The notes under the pieces: model-generated
Databases searched by the model: none
What the model was told of the DNA's origin: nothing
The model's input: the letters and a program-made list of their open reading frames with translations, nothing else
DNA from: Bacillota bacterium
GTDB taxonomy: Bacteria > Bacillota > Clostridia > Acetivibrionales > DSM-2933
Direction: 5' to 3'
Assembly: GCA_023430975.1 (NCBI GenBank)
Contig: JAEYYB010000172.1
Coordinates: forward strand, 54,215-118,214
Length of the DNA: 64,000 bases
Part shown: positions 1 through 8,995 of the stretch, piece by piece
How the letters are laid out: the number at the start of each line of letters is the position of its first letter
How positions within the stretch are numbered: position 1 is the stretch's first letter
Position numbers and translations under genes: made by a program

Positions 1-62
1 CAATAAAAACTTTACTATTATCGTTTATTTAATCAAATAATAATTAAGGTATGTTGAAAATA

Positions 63-144
63 TAACTTCCAGTATAATTTCGCTTACGTGTTAACTTAAT
101 TCATGAACACACGCTCAAAACGGGAAGTAATTATTTCAATCATG
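63..144. repeat. family B palindromic repeat, copy 1
   Basis: Imperfect hairpin with ACTTCC/GGAAGT outer arms and a GTTAAC...TTCATGAAC inner part. The same pattern recurs near 46.5 kb, 52.5 kb and, inverted, near 37.7 kb. It directly abuts a family A copy. Confidence 0.7.
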
Positions 145-150
145 CCTAAA

Positions 151-250
151 TTAAAAGTGTTAATAATCTTACATTTGGCGGAGCAAATAACGAACGGTTC
201 AACGGGATTTGCGACAGACAAATGTAATAGATTTATCACTTTTAATATAA
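151..250. repeat. family A palindromic repeat, copy 1
   Basis: About 100 bp. Left arm starts AAAAGTGTTAATAATCTTAC, loop is CGAACGGTTCAACGGG, right arm ends in TTATCACTTTTAATATA. The arms are imperfect reverse complements, so the whole unit can fold into one long hairpin. It lies just upstream of the first gene. Confidence 0.8.
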
Positions 251-284
251 ACATATATGAATTTTTATTTGGAGGGCATGTTTT

Positions 285-1244
285 ATGGTTGATAGCAATG
301 AAAATCAGCTCTATGGAGATAATAATATAAAGACAGTTGATGTAGTATATTCAAAGGATAAAGACTTTTATAGAGGCGGTAGCGGAGAGTTGAGATATAA
401 AGCAGAGGGGCTTTTTAAAAAGGCTAAGGAAAAGGGAATATCAATAGAGAGTATAGAAATTAGTGTATTGAAGGAAAATAGAGAAGAGTTTCCAGGTGTA
501 GGTACGGTAGAATTGCCTACATACGTAATAAAAGTTGTAGGCAAAGATTTAAATAGCGGACAATCAATCGTGGATGGAAAGCACTTGGATTATTTTAACA
601 GATACCAGAATTATGTGGCAGAAAAGATTGAGGCAAAGAATCTTGTAAGGGATGAAGCGGGAAGGGTATTGAGAGACAATAACAAGCCAAGGATTAAGAA
701 TGATATGGATCTTACTTTGACAGACAAGGAAAAGTTTTTAATAGCAAAAGAATTGATTGATGATAAGGAATTTGGGCTTGAAAAGACAATAACAGGTGCT
801 TGTGACAGGGTTATAAGAAAGCTAATGGGAGAAAATGATTGGCTGTTTCCTGGTGAGGTTAGGCTTCTTGATGAGGAGTTTAAGAAGGTTCAGGCTAAAA
901 TTAATACACCGTCAGTTAATGCACAGGCTGCTAATACTACACAGGCTACTAATACTACACATTCTAATATTACACAGACTAATGCTACGCAGGTTAATGC
1001 TGCAAGGAATGTGGAAAGCGAAGCGGCAGCCAATAAAAAGGCTACGGCAAGGCAGGTTAATTACCTTAAGGTTAGGATGAAAACATCGGGGATAGATCCT
1101 GATAACGAAAACATTAGAAAAGAATTTTTAAAACAGGCAGGATGTGAAAATGGATTGATAGAGGAGCTGAATATGGCAGATATGAGTAAGATTTTAGACA
1201 AATTTGACAATATTGCAGCAAAGGTGAAAGAATCCATTCATTAA
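285..1244 (+). CDS. unrecognised 319-aa protein, possible DNA-recombination accessory
   Basis: The start is fixed by a GGAGGG site about 10 bases before ATG 285; the ATG at 278 runs into a stop at once. I do not recognise the family. Residues 1-210 are a soluble alpha/beta region rich in Lys and Glu. Residues ~212-245 are a low-complexity Asn/Thr/Ala linker (TQATNTTHSNITQTNAT). The last ~65 residues, beginning KATARQVNYLKVRMKTSGID, resemble the small C-terminal helical module often found at the end of phage single-strand-annealing proteins and relatives (pattern: T-x-x-Q, LK, then a leucine-rich helix followed by DMSKILD). That resemblance is by eye and is an inference. There is no signal peptide and no membrane segment. 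It is monocistronic, with a weak hairpin after the stop. Confidence 0.75.
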   Translation: MVDSNENQLYGDNNIKTVDVVYSKDKDFYRGGSGELRYKAEGLFKKAKEKGISIESIEISVLKENREEFPGVGTVELPTYVIKVVGKDLNSGQSIVDGKHLDYFNRYQNYVAEKIEAKNLVRDEAGRVLRDNNKPRIKNDMDLTLTDKEKFLIAKELIDDKEFGLEKTITGACDRVIRKLMGENDWLFPGEVRLLDEEFKKVQAKINTPSVNAQAANTTQATNTTHSNITQTNATQVNAARNVESEAAANKKATARQVNYLKVRMKTSGIDPDNENIRKEFLKQAGCENGLIEELNMADMSKILDKFDNIAAKVKESIH

Positions 1245-1257
1245 GAGCTATTCTTAA

Positions 1258-1282
1258 AGATGGGTTCAATTCCCATTTTAAT
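1258..1282 (+). terminator. weak terminator-like hairpin
   Basis: ATGGG/CCCAT stem with a 7-base loop followed by TTTTAAT, shortly after the stop of the 319-aa gene. Only five base pairs, so tentative. Confidence 0.35.
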
Positions 1283-1339
1283 ATAATTGATCAAATAGTA
1301 TAATTACATCAAACTATTTTCGAAATATTTATAGCATTG

Positions 1340-1368
1340 TTGAAAATTGTGTATTAAATAGATATAAT
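1340..1368 (+). promoter_or_regulatory. sigma-A type promoter for the maf-mre operon
   Basis: TTGAAA at 1340-1345, a 17-base spacer, then a perfect TATAAT at 1363-1368. Transcription would start near 1376, giving a leader of about 110 bases before maf. Confidence 0.6.
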
Positions 1369-1485
1369 ATGGTTTGACGATAAAGTATTGATGAATATTA
1401 TTTTGATGGAATTTATCATATAAAAAATTATTATATACAATTCGTTCTATAGTGCTTTAATAAGAATAGAGATATGAGGATTTGT

Positions 1486-2079
1486 ATGAAGGATATAATA
1501 CTTGCATCCGCATCACCCAGGCGGGCTGAACTTTTAAAGAAAATCGGACTTGAGTTTGAAGTAGTACCTGCGGACATTGATGAAGCTAATATAAGAAATT
1601 TGGGACCAGAGAGCTATACTATTGATATTGCTCATAAGAAGGCCCTTGACATAGTAAACAAAAATTATAAGAGCTCACTGGTTATAGCAGCAGATACAGT
1701 TGTAGTAAAAGGTGGAATCATGGGCAAGCCGGCAGATGAAAATGAGGCTTTTGAAATGCTTAAGAGTTTACAAGGGCAATGGCATGAAGTTATAACAGGT
1801 GTTGCAATTATTGATTCAGACACCAAAGCGGAAATTTTAGATTATGAAAAAACTCTTGTCAAAATGACAAGTTTGTCGGATTTGGAGATAAGGGCTTATA
1901 TAAAGTCTGGAGAACCAATGGATAAAGCTGGTTCGTATGGCATTCAGAGCCTTGGAGCCATGATTGTTGAGAGAATCGAGGGATGCTATTTTAATGTGGT
2001 AGGGCTTCCTCTTAACAAATTGAATGCTATGATGAAAAATTTCGGTGTAGATTTACTGATGGGTAATATTCAGCAGTAA
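1486..2079 (+). CDS. maf: Maf family nucleotide pyrophosphatase
   Basis: Maf/YhdE family enzyme that hydrolyses nucleoside triphosphates to monophosphates, with dTTP, UTP or modified bases as known family substrates. The N-terminal signature ILASASPRRAELL and the AADTVVVKGGIMGKP motif (conserved Asp) are present, as is the later DKAGSYGIQ segment. I place the start at ATG 1486, which has a TGAGGA site 5 bases upstream; the in-frame ATG at 1474 overlaps that site and has no ribosome binding site of its own. The protein is 197 aa, normal for the family. It is the first gene of a run with mreBCD and pbp2, the classical maf-mre arrangement, which ties it to cell division and shape. Confidence 0.93.
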   Translation: MKDIILASASPRRAELLKKIGLEFEVVPADIDEANIRNLGPESYTIDIAHKKALDIVNKNYKSSLVIAADTVVVKGGIMGKPADENEAFEMLKSLQGQWHEVITGVAIIDSDTKAEILDYEKTLVKMTSLSDLEIRAYIKSGEPMDKAGSYGIQSLGAMIVERIEGCYFNVVGLPLNKLNAMMKNFGVDLLMGNIQQ

Positions 2080-2127
2080 AGCAATGTATGAGTTAAATTA
2101 GAAGCGGTTATGGGAGGAGAAAAGGTA

Positions 2128-3150
2128 ATGGGCTTTTTAGCAAGAGATATAGGTATTGATTTAGGTACAGCAAATACACTTGTTCATGTAAAAGGAAAAG
2201 GTATTATAGTAAGAGAGCCGTCTGTTGTTGCGGTTAATCAGCGTACAGGCGATATACTGGCAGTTGGTGATGCAGCGAAAAGTATGATAGGGAGGACACC
2301 GGGCAATATTGTCGCAATCAGACCGATGAAAGATGGTGTTATTGCAGACTTTGATATAACACAAAGCATGCTGAAATATTTTATAAAAAGAGCAATGTCA
2401 AAAGGGCTCTTCAGCAAACCCAGAGTTGTTATTTGTGTTCCATCCGGAGTAACTGAAGTTGAAAAAAGGGCTGTTGAAGAAGCTACCATTTCAGCTGGTG
2501 CTAAAGAGGCATACCTCATCGAGGAACCTATGGCTGCTGCAATAGGTGCAAATCTTCCTGTTGAAGAACCCTCCGGCAGTATGGTTGTTGACATAGGAGG
2601 AGGAACAAGTGAGGTGGCGGTTATATCACTTGGCGGTATAGTGACGAGCAAATCCCTTAGAATAGCAGGGGATGAATTGGATGAAGCCATTGTTCACTAT
2701 GTTAAAAAGGAATATAACCTCATGATAGGTGAGAGAACAGCTGAAGAAATAAAGGTGAACATAGGAGCTGCGTATTTAAAACCAAAGGATGAATCCATGG
2801 AGATAAGGGGAAGAGACCTTATAACAGGACTTCCTAAAAACATTAAGATTACATCATCCGAGATTACTGAAGCTATAAAGGAACCTATTAATTCTATCGT
2901 TGACTCTATCAAATATACCCTTGAAAAAACTCCGCCAGAGCTTGCAGCTGATATTATGGACAGGGGTATAACCTTGACAGGTGGGGGGGCGTTACTAAGC
3001 GGCCTTGACAGGCTCATAAGAGAAGAGACAGGTATGCCTGTTGCTGTTGCAGAAAACCCTTTGGATTGTGTTGCTATGGGCTCAGGAAAAGTTTTAGATG
3101 AAATTGAGACATTGAAAAAAGTTCTTATTTCACCTAAAAAGTTGAAATGA
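2128..3150 (+). CDS. mreB: rod-shape determining actin homologue MreB
   Basis: Cytoplasmic actin-like filament protein that organises lateral cell-wall synthesis. Visible motifs: phosphate-1 loop DIGIDLGTANTLVHVKG, the connect region EEPMAAAIGANLPVEEP, phosphate-2 VVDIGGGTSEVAVISLGG, and the adenosine motif LTGGGALLSGLDRLI. The chosen ATG 2128 follows GGAGGAGA by seven bases; the ATG at 2110 sits before that site and would add six unlikely residues. The 340-aa length is typical. It is followed by mreC and mreD in the same direction, so the wall elongation proteins are probably made together. Confidence 0.97.
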   Translation: MGFLARDIGIDLGTANTLVHVKGKGIIVREPSVVAVNQRTGDILAVGDAAKSMIGRTPGNIVAIRPMKDGVIADFDITQSMLKYFIKRAMSKGLFSKPRVVICVPSGVTEVEKRAVEEATISAGAKEAYLIEEPMAAAIGANLPVEEPSGSMVVDIGGGTSEVAVISLGGIVTSKSLRIAGDELDEAIVHYVKKEYNLMIGERTAEEIKVNIGAAYLKPKDESMEIRGRDLITGLPKNIKITSSEITEAIKEPINSIVDSIKYTLEKTPPELAADIMDRGITLTGGGALLSGLDRLIREETGMPVAVAENPLDCVAMGSGKVLDEIETLKKVLISPKKLK

Positions 3151-3205
3151 CAAATTACTGACATTTAAGAAATATTCCGTGTGAGGCATGAAGGGGGGGC
3201 GTTAT

Positions 3206-4033
3206 GTGCTACGCCTTTTAAAGAAAAAACCTGTTTTAATATTTATAATCACTGTTGTTCTGTTTATCGTGATGGGTATTACTTCACAAAACAACAGTAA
3301 GCTTAGTTGGTTTAGCAATCTCTTTAATACGGTTGTTTCACCTATTCAAAATGTGTTGACCTTTAGTGGGAACAAAGTCAATAAAACGTTATCTTTTTTT
3401 AATGATAACAAAGCTGTCAGGGAACAGAATGATAAGTTAAAGAAAAGAATTGATGAGTTGGAAAAGGAAAATGAAGACCTTAAGAAGCTGAAAACCAGGA
3501 ACGACATGCTAATGGAGGCTTTGAACCTTAAAAACCAGCTAAAAGAATTTGATTATATAAGTGCTGACATTATTGCAAAGGATCCTGGAAATTGGTTTAA
3601 CATCTTTACTATTGATAAAGGAAGCAACAATAGTGTTAATAACAACAGTGTAGTAGTGGCAAGTAAAGGCCTCGTAGGAAGGGTAATGGTATCAGGTCCC
3701 TTTTCGGCAAAGATTGTTTCAATTATTGATATCGATAGTACCGTGAGTGCAAGGCTTACTAAAAACAGGGAGTATGCTGAGGTAAAAGGGGATATATCTC
3801 TCAGGGATCAGGGGTTATGCAAAATGTACAACATTAAGCCGGGTGTTGATGTGGCTGTGGGAGATAGTGTTGAGACATCAGGTATAGGAGGAATATTTCC
3901 TAAGGGAATAAAAATTGGCGAGGTGAAGGAAGTAAGACAGGTAAATAATGAGCTTGACAGATATGCAATAATTGAGCCTGTTGTGGATTTTAAAAGGCTT
4001 GAAGATGTTTTTGTTTTAAAAAGTAAAAAATAA
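3206..4033 (+). CDS. mreC: rod-shape determining protein MreC
   Basis: Bitopic membrane protein that links MreB filaments to the periplasmic-side elongation machinery. One N-terminal transmembrane helix (PVLIFIITVVLFIVMGI), then a coiled coil (residues ~65-110, ending KLKKRIDELEKENEDLKKL), then the two beta-domains typical of MreC with the SSKGLVGRV-like segment VVASKGLVGRVMVSG. The start is uncertain. GTG 3206 has a strong AAGGGGGGG site seven bases upstream, whereas ATG 3188 would put that site inside the coding region and add six residues. The protein is 275 aa from GTG. It sits between mreB and mreD. Confidence 0.93.
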   Translation: MLRLLKKKPVLIFIITVVLFIVMGITSQNNSKLSWFSNLFNTVVSPIQNVLTFSGNKVNKTLSFFNDNKAVREQNDKLKKRIDELEKENEDLKKLKTRNDMLMEALNLKNQLKEFDYISADIIAKDPGNWFNIFTIDKGSNNSVNNNSVVVASKGLVGRVMVSGPFSAKIVSIIDIDSTVSARLTKNREYAEVKGDISLRDQGLCKMYNIKPGVDVAVGDSVETSGIGGIFPKGIKIGEVKEVRQVNNELDRYAIIEPVVDFKRLEDVFVLKSKK

Positions 4034-4051
4034 TTTTTGCGGGTAGCTACT

Positions 4052-4567
4052 ATGAGGTCACGTATTGCTATTGCGGTAACAGGAGTATTTATCGCCATAT
4101 TACTGCAAACAACCATTTTGGAATATATAAAAATTAATAATGTTAAGCCTAACCTGCTGCTGGTGTTTATTGTCAGTGTCGCCTTGCTCCGGGGAAATAT
4201 TGAAGGAGCTGTTATAGGCTTTTTTGCAGGTTTGACGCAGGACATAGTTTCGGGCAAAGTCATTGGATTTTATGCTTTATTAGGCATGTATCTCGGTCTT
4301 ATAGTAGGTTCGTTAAACAAAAGGATATATCGGGATAATGTTTTTGTGGCATTGTTTTTTACCTTTTCATCCAGCATAGTTTATGAAACCTTGGTCTATT
4401 TCTTTGGCGTTTTTCTTAAAGGTAATACTGATTTTTTGAATATCTTTACCAAAATTATATTTCCAGAGGCATTATATAATACAGCTTCGGCTATCATAAT
4501 ATTTTATATAGCGGTAAAAGCGGAGAGACGGATAAATAAATCACAAAAATCATTGAGAAAGTACTAG
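4052..4567 (+). CDS. mreD: rod-shape determining protein MreD
   Basis: Small polytopic membrane protein of the elongasome; five to six hydrophobic segments across about 171 aa. The N-terminal motif with NVKPNLLLVFIVSVALLRGNIEG and the GFFAGLTQDIV segment are characteristic of clostridial MreD. It begins 18 bases after the mreC stop. ATG 4052 is preferred over the TTG at 4037, neither having a strong ribosome binding site, which suggests coupling to mreC translation. Confidence 0.9.
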   Translation: MRSRIAIAVTGVFIAILLQTTILEYIKINNVKPNLLLVFIVSVALLRGNIEGAVIGFFAGLTQDIVSGKVIGFYALLGMYLGLIVGSLNKRIYRDNVFVALFFTFSSSIVYETLVYFFGVFLKGNTDFLNIFTKIIFPEALYNTASAIIIFYIAVKAERRINKSQKSLRKY

Positions 4568-4607
4568 GGGTTAAGTTATTACAAAAACATTAAAATGGGT
4601 GATATAT

Positions 4608-6755
4608 ATGAAAGAGTTTTTCAAGGATAGATACAATCTATTAGCATTATTCTTTATATTGTTCGGGGCTATAATACTGGTTCAGCTGATCAACCTCCAG
4701 ATAATAAACGGTAAGAAGTATGATGAAGAGTCCCAGAGGAAATTGCCCAATATCAGGCGAGTGTCTGCACCAAGGGGAAATATTGAGGACAGGTATGGGG
4801 TTCCCCTTGCCGTTAACAGGGTTGGTTACACAATTCAGATCATAAAGACAAAAATGAGTAACGAAGAAAGAAACGAAATGATTTTAAAGCTTGTTAACAT
4901 ATTTGAAAAAAACGGTGACAACTATGATAAAAGTCTAGAAAAATACCTTAAAATCAAACCCTTCACATTCGGGTCTGCAATTAACAGCTCCAGCAGCAAA
5001 ATGGAAAGCTGGAAAAAGGATATGGACCCCAGTAAGAAGAATTTTGATTTAATGTCTACTCCAGAGGGAACCTTTCAATATTTGCGGGATAAATTATATA
5101 TTGATAAGAAGTATTCTGTCGAAGATGCATATAAGATTATGTGTATCAAGTATGAGATGCTTATAAGGGGATTTACTTCACTATCAGCATTAAGCCTGGC
5201 CAAGGATGTAAGCAGGGAAACGGTTGCAGAATTAGAAGAGAGGCACCAGGAGTTCCCAGGTATATATACAGATGTTGAAACTTTCAGAAAGTATACCATG
5301 GGGGAATTAGCAGGTCATGTAATCGGGTTCGTAAGACCGATGGATGAGAAAGAATATGAAAAATTAAAGGAAGAAGGCTATAGACAGGATGAGATAGTAG
5401 GTAAAACAGGTATTGAAGCATATGCAGAGTCATACCTTAGAGGGAAAGCAGGACAGAAGAAGGTTGAGGTGGATATAGCAGGAAGGCTTACTGAGGAGTT
5501 AGAGACAAATCCTGCAATACCAGGTAACACTGTTAAGCTTACTTTGGATATGAATTTACAAAAGGTTGCAATGGAATCCATTGAAAGAAATTTGGAGGTA
5601 ATCAGGAGCCAGGCAGATGGCAAGAAGAATTTTGGAGATGCAAAGGCAGGAGCGGCTGTAGCTATGGATGTAAATACCGGTGAAATACTGGCGATGGCCA
5701 GCTATCCCAGCTATGATCCATCTAATTTTATTGCAAAGCCTGATGATAAGGAAGCACAAAAAAAGATCAACGAATATTATAGTGAAAAATCTGAATTAGC
5801 GAAATTATCTCCTACTTTAAACAGGGTTATACAAGGAACATATGCTCCAGGATCAACCTTTAAGCCTCTTACCTCCATAGTTGGGCTGGAAACAGGTGTG
5901 ATTTCACCGCAAAGTAATGTTATAAATGACCCTGGTTACTATGAAGTAGAAAAAGGCTGGATACTTAAATGCCTTGAGCGTAAATATGGTCATGGAGACC
6001 TTAATTTAAAGGGGGCTTTAGAGACTTCGTGCAATATTTATTTTGAGAAGCTTGGCGTTATGGCAGGTATAGACAATATCAGTAAATGGGGTTCCATGTT
6101 TGGCTTGGGTAAAAAAACGGGAATAGATTTGTTAGATGAAAAAAAAGGTGTCCTCGCATCAAGAGAATATAAAAAATCAGAAGAGTTTAAGCGTAATTAC
6201 GGAAGAGTTGAGGATTGGTGGAAAGCAGACACTGCTCAGGCTTCCATAGGCCAGATATATAATAGCTTTACGCCGCTGCAGTTGGTAAACTATATTGGAG
6301 CCATAGCAAATGGCGGCAAGCTTATGAGACCGCATCTTATTAAAAAGGTTGTCAAGTATGACGGGTCAACAGTGATGGAAAATAAGCCTGAGTACACCAA
6401 GATTCCTGTGAAGCAGGAAAACCTTAAAGCAGTAATTGAAGGTATGAAAGCCGTAACCATGCAGGAAGGTGGTACTGCGGTATCTACATTCAGGAATTTC
6501 CCCATAGAGGTTGCAGGTAAAACCGGTACGGCAGAAACCGGTTATGAAAAAACAAAATCATCCAATGCATTATTTGTTTGCTTTGCTCCGGCTGACAAGC
6601 CGCAGATTGCAATTGCTGTTGTGGTAGAGAATGGTGCATGGGGGGCTAATACTGCACCAATTGCCATAGACATATTGAAAGAATATTTTAATCTCTCAGG
6701 TTCGGCAAGATCGGATGATAAGTTAAAAACAAATCAAATTGAATTTACACGATAG
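4608..6755 (+). CDS. mrdA: penicillin-binding protein 2 (elongation-specific transpeptidase)
   Basis: Class B PBP that cross-links peptidoglycan during rod elongation. A single N-terminal membrane helix (NLLALFFILFGAIILVQLI) is followed by the dimerisation domain with RRVSAPRGNIEDRYG, then the transpeptidase domain. The active serine is in STFK at about residue 416, SxN is probably SCN in LETSCNIYFE, and the KTG box is AGKTGTAET near residue 638. The length of 715 aa is typical of clostridial PBP2. ATG 4608 follows GGGTGAT; a GTG nine bases earlier is less likely. It is the fourth gene of the maf-mre run, matching the common mreBCD-pbp2 order. Confidence 0.95.
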   Translation: MKEFFKDRYNLLALFFILFGAIILVQLINLQIINGKKYDEESQRKLPNIRRVSAPRGNIEDRYGVPLAVNRVGYTIQIIKTKMSNEERNEMILKLVNIFEKNGDNYDKSLEKYLKIKPFTFGSAINSSSSKMESWKKDMDPSKKNFDLMSTPEGTFQYLRDKLYIDKKYSVEDAYKIMCIKYEMLIRGFTSLSALSLAKDVSRETVAELEERHQEFPGIYTDVETFRKYTMGELAGHVIGFVRPMDEKEYEKLKEEGYRQDEIVGKTGIEAYAESYLRGKAGQKKVEVDIAGRLTEELETNPAIPGNTVKLTLDMNLQKVAMESIERNLEVIRSQADGKKNFGDAKAGAAVAMDVNTGEILAMASYPSYDPSNFIAKPDDKEAQKKINEYYSEKSELAKLSPTLNRVIQGTYAPGSTFKPLTSIVGLETGVISPQSNVINDPGYYEVEKGWILKCLERKYGHGDLNLKGALETSCNIYFEKLGVMAGIDNISKWGSMFGLGKKTGIDLLDEKKGVLASREYKKSEEFKRNYGRVEDWWKADTAQASIGQIYNSFTPLQLVNYIGAIANGGKLMRPHLIKKVVKYDGSTVMENKPEYTKIPVKQENLKAVIEGMKAVTMQEGGTAVSTFRNFPIEVAGKTGTAETGYEKTKSSNALFVCFAPADKPQIAIAVVVENGAWGANTAPIAIDILKEYFNLSGSARSDDKLKTNQIEFTR

Positions 6756-6898
6756 AAATATATAAATCATTCTGATATAATTTATAAGTTGTTATATAAT
6801 TTTTTCTGTATTTTTTCTATTATTTTAATGATGTTTAAGAAATGAGTAATATTTTAGTCATTCCTTATTTCAATATATAAACTGTGGGGGTATCTTGG

Positions 6899-7582
6899 AT
6901 GGAGGAAAGTAGTGTATTATTTAAGGGTACTGTAAATGGACTTACTGTAATACTTAAAGAGGATGAGGTTTTCGGGAATATATATACCCAAATGGAGAAG
7001 AAGATAGCTTCAGCCGGGAAATTTTTTAAGGGAGCTATCCTTGATGTAAGATATAGAGGCAGAAGCCTTTCTAAAGAAGAAGAGGCTAAACTTTTAGAAC
7101 TTTTAACATCCAAAAGCGGTGCTAAGATCAAGAGTTTCAGCCGTGAAACAGAGCAGCAGGTACAGGTTAAGGAATCCAAACCAAAGCCTTTAAATAAGGT
7201 TGAAATGAAAAAGATTTTATTCTTTAAAGGTATTGATGAAGGTATATGCAGGTTTCACAAAGGAACCCTCAGATCAGGTCAATTATTAAGCTTTGATGGG
7301 AATATAATTGTGTTGGGGGATGTAAACCCGGGTGCTGAGGTAGTTGCGGCAGGAAATGTTATTGTGATGGGTTCTCTGCGTGGAATAGTTCATGCAGGTG
7401 CAGACGGTAATAAGGATGCAGTGGTAGCAGCACTTAATTTACAGCCTACTCAGCTAAGGATTGCCGATGTTATTACAAGACCGCCGGATGAAAAGGAAGC
7501 TGTTGTCACATTTGTTCCTGAGATTGCCTATATCAAGGATAACACAGTATATATTGAAAGATATCTGCCACAACATAAATAA
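6899..7582 (+). CDS. minC: septum-site determining protein MinC
   Basis: Inhibitor of FtsZ assembly that works with MinD to block polar septa. The N-terminal FtsZ-inhibiting domain (residues ~1-100) is followed by a charged linker and the C-terminal beta-helical MinD-binding domain, recognisable by RSGQLLSFDGNIIVLGDVNPGAEVVAAGNVIVMGSL read in parts, including the conserved GAEV and RGIVHAGA motifs. The ATG at 6899 has GGGGG eight bases upstream; a GTG at 6884 is in frame but overlaps it. The protein is 227 aa. A 230-base gap with its own possible promoter separates it from minD. Confidence 0.93.
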   Translation: MEESSVLFKGTVNGLTVILKEDEVFGNIYTQMEKKIASAGKFFKGAILDVRYRGRSLSKEEEAKLLELLTSKSGAKIKSFSRETEQQVQVKESKPKPLNKVEMKKILFFKGIDEGICRFHKGTLRSGQLLSFDGNIIVLGDVNPGAEVVAAGNVIVMGSLRGIVHAGADGNKDAVVAALNLQPTQLRIADVITRPPDEKEAVVTFVPEIAYIKDNTVYIERYLPQHK

Positions 7583-7671
7583 GGTAATAAGCCAATACCT
7601 GATTGACAAAACATGAAAAGAAATATATATTTTTAATATGGGTGTTTTGTGTTCATATCATTTTAATTAAT

Positions 7672-7699
7672 TTGTGATTTATCATAATTTCAATATAAT
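7672..7699 (+). promoter_or_regulatory. possible promoter upstream of minD
   Basis: TATAAT at 7694-7699 preceded at 16 bases by TTGTGA, a poor -35 match. Placed in the only sizeable gap within the mre-min cluster, which makes a separate minDE transcript plausible but unproven. Confidence 0.35.
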
Positions 7700-7815
7700 C
7701 TAATAATTTAAGGTTGCGTTTAAAGAGATAATTTCCTTAAAGAGGGTTATATAAAGTGCTTTATGTTTGCGTTAAATAGCGACTTTCAAGGATATTATTT
7801 TAGGGGGATAAATAA

Positions 7816-8616
7816 ATGGGCGAGGTTATTGTAATCACTTCTGGTAAAGGCGGGGTTGGTAAGACAACTACTACTGCCAATATTGGAACTGGATTGGCAC
7901 TTAAAGGTAAAAAAGTAGTTTTGGTTGATACTGATATAGGACTTAGAAATCTTGATGTTGTAATGGGATTGGAAAATAGAATTGTTTATGACCTGGTGGA
8001 TGTAGTAGAAGGTACATGCAGGGTAAAGCAGGCATTAATCAAGGACAAGCGTTATGACGGACTTTATCTTCTGCCTGCTGCACAGACTAGGGACAAGTCA
8101 GCTGTAAATCCTGAGCAAATGATTAAACTTTGTGATGAGCTTAGAGCAGAATTCGATTTTATTATAGTAGACTGCCCAGCAGGAATAGAGCAGGGATTTA
8201 AAAATGCAATTGCCGGAGCAAACAGAGCGATTGTTGTAACTACTCCGGAAGTATCGGCGGTAAGGGATGCCGATAGGATAATAGGCCTTTTGGAAGCTAA
8301 CGAGCTTAGAAATCCAAAGCTTCTGATAAACAGGGTAAGGGTTGATATGGTAAAGCGTGGAGACATGATGTCTATTGATGATATAGTTGACATACTTGCC
8401 ATTGATATAATCGGGGTTGTTCCTGATGACGAGAAGATAGTTGTTTCCACCAATAAAGGTGAGCCTGCTGTAAATGACAATAAATCATTAGCAGGTGAGG
8501 CTTATAGGAATATTACCAGAAGGATTTTGGGCGAGGATATTCCTTTGCTTAGTTTGGAAACAGATGAAGGTTTTGTTGTTAGGCTTAAAAAACTATTAGG
8601 CTTGAAAGCTAATTAA
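7816..8616 (+). CDS. minD: septum-site determining ATPase MinD
   Basis: Membrane-associated ParA-type ATPase that recruits MinC. It has the deviant Walker A motif SGKGGVGKTTTTANIG with the signature lysine, a Walker B-like DFIIVDCPAGIE, and a C-terminal amphipathic membrane-targeting helix (FVVRLKKLLGLK). The start has AGGGGGATAAATA upstream. The 266-aa length is normal. The minE gene starts 15 bases after the stop, so the pair is co-transcribed and the system is an oscillating MinCDE type rather than a DivIVA-only type. Confidence 0.97.
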   Translation: MGEVIVITSGKGGVGKTTTTANIGTGLALKGKKVVLVDTDIGLRNLDVVMGLENRIVYDLVDVVEGTCRVKQALIKDKRYDGLYLLPAAQTRDKSAVNPEQMIKLCDELRAEFDFIIVDCPAGIEQGFKNAIAGANRAIVVTTPEVSAVRDADRIIGLLEANELRNPKLLINRVRVDMVKRGDMMSIDDIVDILAIDIIGVVPDDEKIVVSTNKGEPAVNDNKSLAGEAYRNITRRILGEDIPLLSLETDEGFVVRLKKLLGLKAN

Positions 8617-8631
8617 TAAGGAGGGAAACAT

Positions 8632-8916
8632 ATGTTATTGGATTTGTCAAAGTTGTTTGGTAGATCGAAGACATCAAAAGATGTTGCAAAAGAGAGATTA
8701 AAACTCGTTTTGATTCATGACAGGGCGAATGTTTCTCCTCAGTTTCTTGAAATGGTAAAAGGTGAAATAATTAAAGTAATTCAAAATTACATGGAAATTG
8801 ACGAAGGTGCTTTAGATTTGCAGATTACCAGGACAAAAAGCGAAGACGGAGATAGTGTTGTTCCTGCATTGGTTGCCAATATTCCAATAAGGAATGTAAA
8901 AAATAGTGGTAAATAA
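8632..8916 (+). CDS. minE: cell division topological specificity factor MinE
   Basis: Small protein that stimulates MinD ATPase activity and confines MinC to the poles. At 94 aa it has the expected layout: an N-terminal membrane-binding and anti-MinCD helix, the segment AKERLKLVLIHDRANVSPQF that contacts MinD, and a C-terminal dimerisation domain with ISKYMEID-like sequence (IQNYMEIDEGALDLQI). A GGAGG site precedes the ATG. MinE in a Gram-positive spore former fits many Clostridia. Confidence 0.95.
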   Translation: MLLDLSKLFGRSKTSKDVAKERLKLVLIHDRANVSPQFLEMVKGEIIKVIQNYMEIDEGALDLQITRTKSEDGDSVVPALVANIPIRNVKNSGK

Positions 8917-8995
8917 TTAAGCATTAGTCACTAATATTAAGTTATTTCTTTATACTACAGAATTCAACGCAAAATTTTATGGATGGTACAGGTCA

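Noticed and set aside
835..1080. 81-aa Leu/Arg-rich frame inside the first gene
   Set aside because: Frame-shifted reading of the Asn/Thr linker repeats (HRLLILHRLLILH); no ribosome binding site.
1258..1282. tRNA T-arm (GGTTCAATTCCC)
   Set aside because: No acceptor stem, anticodon arm or CCA could be placed around it; it reads better as a weak hairpin after the stop codon.
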